Shown here in pieces: positions 8,404-15,878 of a DNA stretch of 64,000 nt. The stretch covers positions 1 to 64,000 of the forward strand of contig NZ_JAUTDN010000020.1 in the NCBI RefSeq assembly GCF_030646155.1, written 5' to 3'. Position numbers and translations under genes: made by a program. Origin of the DNA: Conexibacter sp. CPCC 205762 (GTDB lineage Bacteria; Actinomycetota; Thermoleophilia; Solirubrobacterales; Solirubrobacteraceae). Below the pieces are notes generated by a model, which had not been told where the DNA came from, ran no database searches, and was given only the letters and a program-made list of their open reading frames with translations. Within the stretch, counting starts at the first letter, position 1. Each line of letters begins with the position of its first letter.

Positions 8404-9129
8404 TCAGCAGTCGGCGGCGGTCTCGATCGTCGTCGTGACGCCGCCGCCGGCCAGCTCGGCGAACAGCACGCTGCGGCCGCGCACGAGCGCCCGGGTGGCG
8501 GCCTCGACGCGCACGAGCGCCTGCTCGACGACGTCGTCGCCGGCGCCGAAGGCGTGGTCGAGCAGCAGCGTCGCGTGGCCCTGCGCGAGCCCGCCCATCG
8601 CCAGCACGAGCGCGGCGGCCGCGTCGGGGTCGCGCGCGGGCACGAGCGGCCGCGTCGCCTCGACCAGGTCGTCCAGCAGCGCGTGGGTCGCCGTCTCCAG
8701 GCGCGGGAAGCGCGACTTGTCGAGGCCGGCGCCGAAGAGGACCTCGAACATCGCTCTGCGCTCGGCGGCGAAGCGGACGTAGGCGCGCGCGGCGGCGGCG
8801 ATCCCGTCGGTCGGCGTGCCGCCGCCGGCGAGCGCGACGGCGAAGCGCCCGCGCAGCTCCTCGGCCGCGCGCGTCGCGGCCTCGGCGAGCAGCTCGTCGC
8901 GGTCGGCGAAGTGGCGGTACGGCGCCGCCGCGCTGACGCCGGTCCGCCGCGCCGCCTCCGCGACCGAGAAGGCGTGGACGCCCTTCTCCGCGATCAGCGC
9001 GAAGGTCGCCTCGACGAGCGCCTCGCGCAGGTCGCCGTGGTGATAGGCGCGTCTGGCATCGCTCGCGCCCTCCGGACCGCTCGCGCCGGCCGCCGCCGGG
9101 CCTCTCGCCGTTCTCGAAACCGTCGCCAT
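8404..9129 (-). CDS. TetR family transcriptional regulator
   Basis: Repressor of 241 residues. The N-terminal helix-turn-helix is FSVAEAARRTGVSAAAPYRHF followed by ADRDELLAEAA. The C-terminal part resembles the TetR_C_33/WHG ligand domain (FEVLFGAGLDKSRFP). I start at the ATG giving MATVSRTARG; the open frame runs further upstream but would cross the divergent promoter and operator. It is divergent from the SDR gene at 9217, with a 27-bp palindrome between them, so it very likely represses itself and that dehydrogenase. Confidence 0.9.
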   Translation of the reverse strand: MATVSRTARGPAAAGASGPEGASDARRAYHHGDLREALVEATFALIAEKGVHAFSVAEAARRTGVSAAAPYRHFADRDELLAEAATRAAEELRGRFAVALAGGGTPTDGIAAAARAYVRFAAERRAMFEVLFGAGLDKSRFPRLETATHALLDDLVEATRPLVPARDPDAAAALVLAMGGLAQGHATLLLDHAFGAGDDVVEQALVRVEAATRALVRGRSVLFAELAGGGVTTTIETAADC

Positions 9130-9154
9130 CCGCCCCCACGATACCGCCGGCTTG

Positions 9155-9181
9155 CAATGTAAGCGAGTCTCACATACATTG
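9155..9181. promoter_or_regulatory. TetR operator palindrome in the divergent tetR/SDR promoter
   Basis: Half-sites AATGTAAGCGAG (9156-9167) and CTCACATACATT (9169-9180) are inverted repeats matching at 10 of 12 positions around T9168, flanked by C9155 and G9181. The AT-rich palindrome stands out from its GC-rich surroundings and sits 25 bp upstream of the tetR start and 35 bp upstream of the SDR start. Confidence 0.8.
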
Positions 9182-9216
9182 TAAGAGGCACTCACATCCT
9201 GACTTCGGAGCGACCC

Positions 9217-10149
9217 ATGAGCAGCGACTGGACAGCCGAGCGGATCCCCGACCAGAGCGGCCGGCTGGCGATCGTCACCGGTGCCAACAGCGGCATCGGA
9301 CTGGAGGCGGCGAAGCAGCTCGCGCGCCACGGCGCCGAGGTCGTGCTCGCCGTCCGCAACGCGCAGAAGGGCGACGAGGCGCTGCGGCAGATCCGTGCCT
9401 TCGCCCCGGGCGCGACCGTCTCGCAGTCGGCGCTCGACCTCGCCGACCTCGACTCGGTCCGCGCCTTCGCCGCGCGCGTCCGCGACGAGCGCGAGCGGAT
9501 CGACCTGCTGATCAACAACGCCGGCGTGATGGTGCCGCCGAAGCGGGCGGCTGCGGGGCCGTTCGAGCTGCAGTTCGCGACCAACCACCTCGGCCACTTC
9601 GCGCTGACGGGCCTGCTGCTCGATCGCGTCGAGCCGACCGCCGGCCGGGTCGTGACCGTCTCCAGCACGGCGCACAGACTCGGCCGGATCAACTTCGACG
9701 ATCTGCAGTCGGAGCGCAAGTACAGCCGCTGGCGTGCGTATGGCCAGTCAAAGCTGGCGAACCTGCTGTTCACGTTCGAGCTGGACCGCCGCCTGCGCGC
9801 GGCCGGCTCGCAGGTCCGCGCGACCGCCGCCCACCCCGGCTACTCGAACACCCACCTGCAGACGGCGGTGGCCGGCGGCGCCGACCGAGCGCTGATGCGG
9901 ATCACCAACCCGCTGTTCGCGCAGGACGCGGCCGCCGGGGCGCTGCCGACGCTGTTCGCCGCCGTCGCCGACGTGCCGGGCGGCAGCTTCGCCGGGCCGG
10001 ACGGCTTCGCCGAGCAGCGCGGCAAGCCGAAGCTGGTGAAGGCCCGCCCGGCCGCGCACGACGAGCAGGTCGCCGCCCGCCTCTGGAGCGTCTCGGAGCA
10101 GCTGACGGGCGTCACCTTCGACCTCCCCGCCCACGCCGCCACCGCATGA
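9217..10149 (+). CDS. Short-chain dehydrogenase/reductase (retinol dehydrogenase-like SDR)
   Basis: NAD(P)-dependent oxidoreductase of 310 residues. The cofactor motif TGANSGIG lies near residue 22, the NNAG motif follows (LLINNAGVMVPP), and the catalytic Tyr-Lys pair is in YGQSKLANLL. The block FATNHLGHFALTGLLLD resembles the RDH/WWOX-like SDR subgroup. GGAG lies 6-9 nt before the ATG. Control by the divergent TetR protein through the palindrome at 9155-9181 suggests induction by a small hydrophobic aldehyde, ketone or alcohol. That substrate guess is inference only. Confidence 0.9.
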   Translation: MSSDWTAERIPDQSGRLAIVTGANSGIGLEAAKQLARHGAEVVLAVRNAQKGDEALRQIRAFAPGATVSQSALDLADLDSVRAFAARVRDERERIDLLINNAGVMVPPKRAAAGPFELQFATNHLGHFALTGLLLDRVEPTAGRVVTVSSTAHRLGRINFDDLQSERKYSRWRAYGQSKLANLLFTFELDRRLRAAGSQVRATAAHPGYSNTHLQTAVAGGADRALMRITNPLFAQDAAAGALPTLFAAVADVPGGSFAGPDGFAEQRGKPKLVKARPAAHDEQVAARLWSVSEQLTGVTFDLPAHAATA

Positions 10150-10150
10150 C

Positions 10151-10249
10151 CCCCGCCTGACGCGCTCGCCGCCCTGCGCCCGCGCGGCGCCGCGTCGTCC
10201 CCGCCTCCCGCGCGCGGCCGCCCCTCCCCGCCTGACGCGCTCGCCGCCC
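10151..10249. repeat. 24-bp perfect direct repeat in an intergenic spacer
   Basis: The 24-bp block containing CCCGCCTGACGCGCTCG occurs at 10151-10174 and again, identically, at 10226-10249, 75 bp apart, between convergent genes. The second copy forms the left arm of a terminator-like hairpin. Confidence 0.75.
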
Positions 10250-10270
10250 GGGACGGAGGCAGCGAGCGCG
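10236..10270. terminator. Terminator-like hairpin between convergent SDR and methyltransferase genes
   Basis: CGCGCTCGCCGCC (10236-10248) can pair with GGCAGCGAGCGCG (10258-10270) with one mismatch and a 9-nt loop. It lies between stop codons at 10149 and 10293. Confidence 0.5.
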
Positions 10271-10292
10271 CCGGGGGCGCGGGGACGCGAGC

Positions 10293-11501
10293 TCAGGTGG
10301 TGTCGGCAGCAGCGCGCGCGGCGACGACGGCGATCGGGCCGTAGCCGCGGCGCAGCTCGATCTCGGTCAGGCCGGCGGCCTCCAGCCAGGCACGGTGCTC
10401 GGCCTCCGAGTAGGCGTCGCCGCCGTCGTTCTCGACCATCATCATCACCGCGAACAGCGGCAGGTCGGGCGCGGCGGTGTCCGCGTCGGGGATCCAGTCG
10501 TACAGCAGCAGCGTGCCGCCGGGCGCGAGCAGCCCGGCCGCCTCGTGCACCAGCCGCGCGCAGTCGGCCGGCGGATGGTCGTGGAGGATGTTGGCGAGCA
10601 GCACGACCTCCCAGCGCTCGCCCTCGGGCCGCCCGAAGCGCGCCGCGGCAAGGTCGCCGGCGACGAACGGCAGCCCGCCGTGACGCTCGGAGAGCAGCGG
10701 CTGCAGCTCAGGCAGGTCGAGCACCGTCGGCCGCACGTCCCGCCGCAGCCCCGCCAGCCGCGCCGCATGCGAGCCAGCGCCGCCGCCGACATCGAGCAGC
10801 CGCAGCGGCCCGCTCGCCACGGGCCGGCCGCCGGCGGGTGCGTCGCCAGGCGCGGGTGCGTCGCCAGGCGCGGACGCGTCGCCAGGCGCGGACGCGTCGC
10901 CAGGCGCGGACGCGTCGCCGGGCGCGGGTGCGTCCTCGTACGGGTCGGCCGGCGCCGGCAGCAGCTCCGCCGCCGCCTCGGCCAGCTCGCCGCCGAAGCG
11001 GGCGGCGAGGTCGTCGAGCGCGCGCAGGAAGCCGAACGCGGTCGCGCGGTCGTCGTCGAGCCGCCGGCGCCAGGGGGCGATCCGCGCTCTGCCGTCCTCG
11101 ATCGCCGCCGGCAGCTCGTTCCAGACGCCGTAGAAGAACCACTCCTTGCGCACGATCCAGGCGAGCGTCTGCGGGTGGTCGCTGGCGAGCGGGGCGCCGG
11201 CCTCCGACAGCGCGAAGCGCGTGCCGGCATCGACCGGGGCGCCGGCCTGGAGCCCGTCGACGCGCGTCGCCAGCCCGAGCGCGACCAACGCCGACAGCAG
11301 GATCCGCGTCGCGCGCGGGTCGCTGCCGGCACCAAGCGCGACCTCCTCGACCGTCTTGCCGGCGCCGACGGCGTCCGGCCCGTGCGAGCCCGCGACCTCC
11401 TCCGCGAGCGCATCGGCGACCCCGCTCAGCACCGCCGCCGACAGCACCGCCGACTGCTGGTAGGCCGTCAGCAGCGCGAGCGGATCGACCGCGCCGCTCA
11501 T
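10293..11501 (-). CDS. SAM-dependent O-methyltransferase (acetylserotonin OMT-like) with repeat-expanded linker
   Basis: Methyltransferase of about 402 residues: an N-terminal winged-helix dimerisation part (QQSAVLSAAVLSGVADAL, then TRILLSALVALGLATR) and a C-terminal SAM domain with LLDVGGGAGSHA, LANILHDHP and GGTLLLYDW, the layout of plant/bacterial small-molecule O-methyltransferases. Between the two parts is an insert of SAPGDA/PAPGDA hexapeptides encoded by five 18-bp tandem repeats. It is the last gene of the minus-strand catabolic operon, 49 bp after the flavoprotein gene, so its substrate may be an intermediate of that pathway (inference). Confidence 0.82.
   Translation of the reverse strand: MSGAVDPLALLTAYQQSAVLSAAVLSGVADALAEEVAGSHGPDAVGAGKTVEEVALGAGSDPRATRILLSALVALGLATRVDGLQAGAPVDAGTRFALSEAGAPLASDHPQTLAWIVRKEWFFYGVWNELPAAIEDGRARIAPWRRRLDDDRATAFGFLRALDDLAARFGGELAEAAAELLPAPADPYEDAPAPGDASAPGDASAPGDASAPGDAPAPGDAPAGGRPVASGPLRLLDVGGGAGSHAARLAGLRRDVRPTVLDLPELQPLLSERHGGLPFVAGDLAAARFGRPEGERWEVVLLANILHDHPPADCARLVHEAAGLLAPGGTLLLYDWIPDADTAAPDLPLFAVMMMVENDGGDAYSEAEHRAWLEAAGLTEIELRRGYGPIAVVAARAAADTT
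10839..10928. repeat. Five 18-bp tandem repeats within the methyltransferase gene
   Basis: Units begin at 10839, 10857, 10875, 10893 and 10911 with core GCGTCGCCAGGCGCGG and one or two differences. They encode repeated APGD-containing hexapeptides between the dimerisation and catalytic domains, and may vary in copy number between strains. Confidence 0.85.
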
Positions 11502-11550
11502 CGCCCCGCCTCCGCGCGAACGGCCGCCACGCCGCGCGTCGCCGGCGCGC

Positions 11551-13251
11551 TCACGACGACCTCCGCAGCGCGCGGGTCGCCTGCCAGGCGTCGCGCAGCA
11601 GCGCGCCGCGCTCGCGGGCGCGGCGGGCGAGCCGCGCGCGGCCGGGCTCGACGCCGATCCGCCCGAGCGCGACGCGGGCGGCGTTGCGACCGGGGACACC
11701 GGTGATGCCGCCGCCGGGGTGGGTGCCGGCGCCGGTCAGGAAGAGGCCCTCGATCGGCGTCGTGTAGCCGGACAGCGAAGGGGTCGGGCGGAACCCGAGC
11801 AACTGGTCGATCGACATCTCGATGTGGTTGGGGTTGGCGTTGGCGTTGCCGTGGCGGGCGACCCAGGCGACGGGGCCGGTGACGCGCCGCTCGACGACCT
11901 CCATCTTCGCGCCGAGCGCGCCCTCGGCGACGGACCAGGCGTGGTCGGCCGCGCGCTCCAGCTGGCCTTCGTCCCACGCGCCGGAGGCCGGGGTCCATGG
12001 CACGAAGGTCGAGATCCATGCGACCGCCTTGCCCTCCGGCGCCCAGCCGGCTTCAAGGGACGACGGGAAGGCGATCATCACCGGCGGCCGCCGCGCCAGC
12101 TCGCCGAGCTGGACGGAGGCGAACGAGCGCTCGATGTCGCTGATCGTGTTCGCCGACAGCATGAAGGCGCGCTCGAAGCCGGCCGGCTCGACCGGCGGCT
12201 GCGCGGCGATCACCGCGTCGACCTTCAGCTCGGAGACGTTGCGGCGGCCGGAGTGGATCCGTCTCAGCTCGCGCGCCAGCCGCGCCGGCACGTGCTCGGG
12301 CGCGACCAGCCCCGCCACCGCGCCCGGCCCGTCACCGCGCCCACCGCCGGCCCCGTGCCCGCCGCCCGCCGCGCCGCCGACGCCGAACAGCCGCCGCGCG
12401 TCGATCGCGGAGACGATCCCGCGCGCGGCCGCGTAGCGGACCCCGCCGGCGACGACGGCGACGGCGCGCCCGCCGACGACCTCGACCGACTCCGCCGGCG
12501 CGTTGACGACGACGCGCCCGCCGGCCGTCTCCAGACAGCGCACGAGCGCCTCGACGGTCGCGCGCGAGCCGCCGGCCGGCCGCGCCGCCTGCGGCCCGTG
12601 GAAGGCCGCGAGCGCGAGCCCGCCGGCGCCGGTGCCGGGGTCCAGCGGCGACTGCTGCGAGTGCGCCGCCCAGTGCGCCATGGGCGCCATCAGCCGCTCG
12701 TCGGAGAAGGTCGAGCGCAGCACGTTCGAGGCCGAGCCGAGCAGCGTCTGCATGAACGGCGCGGCCTCCGCGCCGAGCGTCGCCTGCGCGAGCGCGGCGA
12801 GCTGGCCGAGCGACGGCGGCGGCCCGGCGTCGAGCGAGCCGCCCAGCCGCATCCCGGCGCTTGCCCAGGCGGCGAAGCGGCGGTAGGCGTCCGCCTCGGC
12901 ACCGCCGACGAGCGGGACGAGCCCGTCGACGGTGCGGTCGAGGTCATCCCAGAAGGCGAAGCGGGCGCCGTCGTCGGCCGGCCCGAGCGTGACCTGCTCG
13001 CGCCGGTGGAAGCGGAGGCCGTGGCGCGACTCCAGCTCCAGCTCGGCGGCGACGCCGCTGCCGACGATCCCACCGTGCTCGTAGGCGCCCAGCTCCAGCC
13101 GGCCGCGCCCGTCGGGCAGGTCGCGCGTGTCGATGCAGCCGCCGACGGTGTCGGACTGCTCCAGCACGAGCACGTCGAGCCCGGCGCGGGCGAGGTAGCA
13201 GGCGCAGACGAGCCCGTTGTGGCCGCCGCCGATGACGATCGCGTCGCTCAT
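11551..13251 (-). CDS. Phytoene desaturase-like NAD(P)/FAD-dependent oxidoreductase
   Basis: Flavoprotein of 566 residues in the CrtI/PYROXD2 group. The N-terminal dinucleotide-binding motif is IVIGGGHNGLVCACYLAR, followed by LVLEQSDTVGG. The C-terminal FAD-binding end is GLFLTGAGTHPGGGITG. The glycine-rich stretch in the middle (VGGAAGGGHGAGGG) is low complexity. No carotenoid genes are nearby, so a PYROXD2-like or amine/alkene oxidoreductase role within the surrounding operon fits better than carotenoid desaturation. Its ATG overlaps the stop of the class II aldolase gene. Confidence 0.82.
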   Translation of the reverse strand: MSDAIVIGGGHNGLVCACYLARAGLDVLVLEQSDTVGGCIDTRDLPDGRGRLELGAYEHGGIVGSGVAAELELESRHGLRFHRREQVTLGPADDGARFAFWDDLDRTVDGLVPLVGGAEADAYRRFAAWASAGMRLGGSLDAGPPPSLGQLAALAQATLGAEAAPFMQTLLGSASNVLRSTFSDERLMAPMAHWAAHSQQSPLDPGTGAGGLALAAFHGPQAARPAGGSRATVEALVRCLETAGGRVVVNAPAESVEVVGGRAVAVVAGGVRYAAARGIVSAIDARRLFGVGGAAGGGHGAGGGRGDGPGAVAGLVAPEHVPARLARELRRIHSGRRNVSELKVDAVIAAQPPVEPAGFERAFMLSANTISDIERSFASVQLGELARRPPVMIAFPSSLEAGWAPEGKAVAWISTFVPWTPASGAWDEGQLERAADHAWSVAEGALGAKMEVVERRVTGPVAWVARHGNANANPNHIEMSIDQLLGFRPTPSLSGYTTPIEGLFLTGAGTHPGGGITGVPGRNAARVALGRIGVEPGRARLARRARERGALLRDAWQATRALRRSS

Positions 13252-13919
13252 CGCGGGGCCTCCGTCGCGTCCGCGCGCCCCGTGCCGGACGCGCCCGCGA
13301 ACGCCTCCCGCAGCCACCGCCACGCCCGCTCCTCCTCCGCCGCGAAATGGCGCGAGCGGCGGTCGAGGTCGATCAGCGGGAGCGCCTGCGGGCCGGCGTC
13401 GAGCGCGACGCGCGCCCGCTCCTCCAGGAACCACGCCCGCACCGCCGCCTGACGCAGGGTCGCGCCGGTCGCGACGGCGCCGTTGGCGCGCAGCAGCAGG
13501 CAGTCGGCCGCGCCGAGCGCGGCGGCGGCCCGCGCGCCGTGCGCCTCGGACGTGACGAGGTCGGGGTCGCCATCCCACGCCGCGACCGTCCCGGCCAGCC
13601 CGCCGAGCCCGTGCAGCAGCGGCGGCACCGCCCCGCGCGCGGCCCAGGCGACGGCCGCGCGCGAGTGCGTGCGGCAGATCGCGCCGACATCGGGCCGCGC
13701 CGCGTAGAGCGCCGCGTGCAGCGGCGCCTCCAGCGGGATGCCCTCGCCGGCACCGCCGTCCGGCCCCAGCCGGTGGATCGACGCAGCCGTCTGGGACGCG
13801 AGCGGCGCGGTCGAGGTCAGCAGAAAGCCGTCGCCCGCCCGCGCCGACACGTGCCCGAAGGCCTCGACCAACCCGGCGCGCGCGATCAGCCGCGCGGCCG
13901 CTGCCACCTCCGCTCTCAC
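13248..13919 (-). CDS. Class II aldolase/adducin family protein
   Basis: Protein of 223 residues with the class II aldolase fold: EAFGHVSARAGDGFLLT, EAPLHAALYAARPDVGAICRTHSRAAVAW and LLLRANGAVATG, which supply the usual zinc-binding histidines. Family members cleave or decarboxylate small hydroxy acids and sugar phosphates. GTG start inside a GTGA overlap with the DUF1989 gene, so expression is coupled. In this operon it could cleave a ring-opened hydroxy-acid intermediate (inference). The C-terminal tail (ASGTGRADATEAPR) is not conserved. Confidence 0.85.
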   Translation of the reverse strand: MRAEVAAAARLIARAGLVEAFGHVSARAGDGFLLTSTAPLASQTAASIHRLGPDGGAGEGIPLEAPLHAALYAARPDVGAICRTHSRAAVAWAARGAVPPLLHGLGGLAGTVAAWDGDPDLVTSEAHGARAAAALGAADCLLLRANGAVATGATLRQAAVRAWFLEERARVALDAGPQALPLIDLDRRSRHFAAEEERAWRWLREAFAGASGTGRADATEAPR

Positions 13920-14551
13920 CCTTCGGGCTCCCAGACGCGCAGCGCCATCGCCGTCGGCGCGTAGGCGTTGCAGGGGCTGAGGTCCTGCGGGCAGGCTGAC
14001 AGCACGACGAGCAGGTCGTCGAGCACCGCCAGGTCGATCGTCGCGCCGGCCGCGTGCGGCGGCTCGTACGTGACGATCCGGCCGTCCTCGTGGCGGTTGT
14101 TCATGAAGACGTTCCAGGCCGTCTCGCCGCGCACCGTCCAGGCGTGGCCCGCCGCCAGCACCGCCGCCTCCAGCGAGGCGAGGCAGGAGCCGTGGTTGTG
14201 GACGCCGTAGTCGCGCGCGTAGCGCTCGGGGTCGCAGCAGGGGACGATCAGGTCGTGGCTGCCGACGTCGTCGTGGAGGATCCGCAGCAGCGGCCGGCGG
14301 TGGTTGGAGAACAGCTCGTCACCGACCTCCGGCACCAGCTTCGCGAGCGCGGAGACGGTGTGGCCGGCGCTGAAGACCTCGGTCGGATCGCTCAGCCGAT
14401 AGGCGATCAGGTCGCCGACCTGCTGCCCTTCGAGGTCGACGAGCTGGAGTATCTGGCCGGCGTGGACCTCGACGGCGCGCGCCTCGCGCGCCGGCACGAT
14501 CACCTCTGCGGCCAGCTGCTCGTACGAGCGCGGCCCGGGTCCGACCATCAT
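13916..14551 (-). CDS. DUF1989 / urea carboxylase-associated family protein
   Basis: Protein of 211 residues of the DUF1989 family. Recognisable blocks are VHAGQILQLVDLEGQQVGDLIAY, FSNHRRPLLRILHDDVG, a cysteine/histidine cluster (PCCDPERYARDYGVHNHGSC) and the C-terminal ACPQDLSPCNAYAPTAMALRV. Some family members (UAAP1/2, CgdAB) are carboxyguanidine deiminases, so a metal-dependent C-N hydrolase or deiminase role is plausible here but not shown. GGAGG lies 7-8 nt before the first of two tandem ATGs. The ATGA overlap with the preceding gene indicates coupling. Confidence 0.85.
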   Translation of the reverse strand: MMVGPGPRSYEQLAAEVIVPAREARAVEVHAGQILQLVDLEGQQVGDLIAYRLSDPTEVFSAGHTVSALAKLVPEVGDELFSNHRRPLLRILHDDVGSHDLIVPCCDPERYARDYGVHNHGSCLASLEAAVLAAGHAWTVRGETAWNVFMNNRHEDGRIVTYEPPHAAGATIDLAVLDDLLVVLSACPQDLSPCNAYAPTAMALRVWEPEG

Positions 14552-15117
14552 CTCGACGCCTCCTTCGCGACCCCGCCGAGCCGCGCGTTGAGCCGGCCGC
14601 GGGTCGCGACCGCGCCGATCAGGACGATCTCGTCGGGCGCCGGCGCGTCGGCGATCGCGACCGTGATCGTGTCGTAGTGGGAGCGGACCCAGATCTCGTC
14701 CTTGAAGCAGAGCGGCACGTCGATCGAGGCGCCCGGCGCCGCCCGCTTCGTCGTCGACGGCAGCCACGCGCTGCCGCCGTTGAACGCGTCGCGGAAGGGG
14801 GTGCCGAAGGTCGTCGTCTTGACCGCGTTGCCGTGCTCCTGCTCGCCGGCCGTGCCGACCATCACCGCCTTGCCGTGGCTCTCCACCGCGCCGCCGGCGG
14901 CCGCGAAGCAGCGCTCCCCGATCAGCGCGCCGAGCGCGGCGCTCGGCTCGATCAGCTCGTCCAGCGCGTCGCTGAACGGCCGCCCCGCGTACGGGTTCGT
15001 GAAGACGACCGCGCAGGCGACCTTGCGCAGCAGCCCGCCGTCGTCGCCGCGGCCGCCGTCGAGCAGCACGTCCTCGGCCACGACGACGATCTTCCGCACC
15101 GCAAGCGACGCGCTCAC
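14548..15117 (-). CDS. AA_synth/DUF1185 family protein
   Basis: Protein of 189 residues of the family annotated as 'amino acid synthesis family protein' (PF06684). Conserved-looking blocks include VFTNPYAGRPFSD, KAVMVGTAGEQEHGNAV, IDVPLCFKDEIWVRSHYDTI and DAPAPDEIVL. No reaction has been firmly assigned to the family as far as I know. GTG start in a GTGA overlap with the isochorismatase-type gene. Its position between an amidohydrolase and a DUF1989 protein suggests action on a nitrogen-containing ring or carbamoyl compound. Confidence 0.85.
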   Translation of the reverse strand: MSASLAVRKIVVVAEDVLLDGGRGDDGGLLRKVACAVVFTNPYAGRPFSDALDELIEPSAALGALIGERCFAAAGGAVESHGKAVMVGTAGEQEHGNAVKTTTFGTPFRDAFNGGSAWLPSTTKRAAPGASIDVPLCFKDEIWVRSHYDTITVAIADAPAPDEIVLIGAVATRGRLNARLGGVAKEASR

Positions 15118-15872
15118 GACGCCACCGCCGGGTCGCTGTCAGGCCGGCCGGTCGGCGTGCGCGGCCCGCACGGCCGCTGCGGCAGCGACGCGATCCAGGC
15201 GATCACGTCGTCGGTGGTGCGCACGTCGCCGTACTTCATCTGGATGTCGAGCAGGTTGACCTTGTGCGAGAGCGTCGAGCGGTCCCAGACGCACTCCTGC
15301 GGGACGATCGAGCGGAAGTTGTACTGCGCGGCGTCGACCGCGCTCGCGCGCACGCAGCCGCTCGTCGTCGTGCCGGTCGTGATGACGGTGTCGACGCCGA
15401 GGTAGATCAGGTAGTCGAGCAGGTGGGTGCCGTGGAAGGCGCTCGGCTTGTCCTTGACGAAGCAGACGTCCTGCGGCTGCGGCGCGACCTCGGCGACGAT
15501 CTCGTTGCCGAGGTGGCCCTTCATGTCGGTCTCCTCACCGGCACGATGGCTCTTCCAGTTCCAGGCGCCCTGGTCGAAGCCGTCGGGGCGGCGGTCCATG
15601 CCGGTGTAGAAGATCGGCAGCTGCTGCGCGCGCGCCGCCGCGATCAGCCGCTGCAGCTGCGCGACGCCCTCCCAGCCGCGCTCGCCGCAGGAGTAGCGCC
15701 AGCGCTCGATCGAGTCGAGGATCGGCTCCGGTCTGTCGCCGACGAAGTTGTAGATCACGTCGACGACGAGCAGCGCGGGCCGCTCGCCGAAGCCGACGCG
15801 CTTGCCCCAGCCGGCCCGTTCGAAGACGAGCCGGTCCTCCTCGGGCAGCACGTCGTCCCACACGTTGCCCAT
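15114..15872 (-). CDS. Isochorismatase-fold cysteine amidohydrolase (N-carbamoylsarcosine/maleamate amidase-like)
   Basis: Hydrolase of 252 residues. The catalytic triad is visible: Asp in LLVVDVIYNF, Lys in FVKDKPSAF and Cys in TTGTTTSGCVRA. The N-terminal region (VWDDVLPEEDRLVFERAGWG, WRYSCGERGW) matches the carbamoylsarcosine-amidase-like subgroup rather than true isochorismatases. It probably cleaves an amide or carbamoyl bond released by the upstream amidohydrolase. It lies 6 nt downstream of that gene and overlaps the next by 4 nt. A proline/arginine-rich C-terminal tail of about 20 residues is not part of the fold. Confidence 0.88.
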   Translation of the reverse strand: MGNVWDDVLPEEDRLVFERAGWGKRVGFGERPALLVVDVIYNFVGDRPEPILDSIERWRYSCGERGWEGVAQLQRLIAAARAQQLPIFYTGMDRRPDGFDQGAWNWKSHRAGEETDMKGHLGNEIVAEVAPQPQDVCFVKDKPSAFHGTHLLDYLIYLGVDTVITTGTTTSGCVRASAVDAAQYNFRSIVPQECVWDRSTLSHKVNLLDIQMKYGDVRTTDDVIAWIASLPQRPCGPRTPTGRPDSDPAVAS

Positions 15873-15878
15873 CGCGGC

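Noticed and set aside
11551-13251. Carotenoid biosynthesis cluster around the CrtI-like gene
   Set aside because: No phytoene synthase, cyclase or prenyltransferase nearby; the gene is embedded in an amide/aldehyde catabolic operon.
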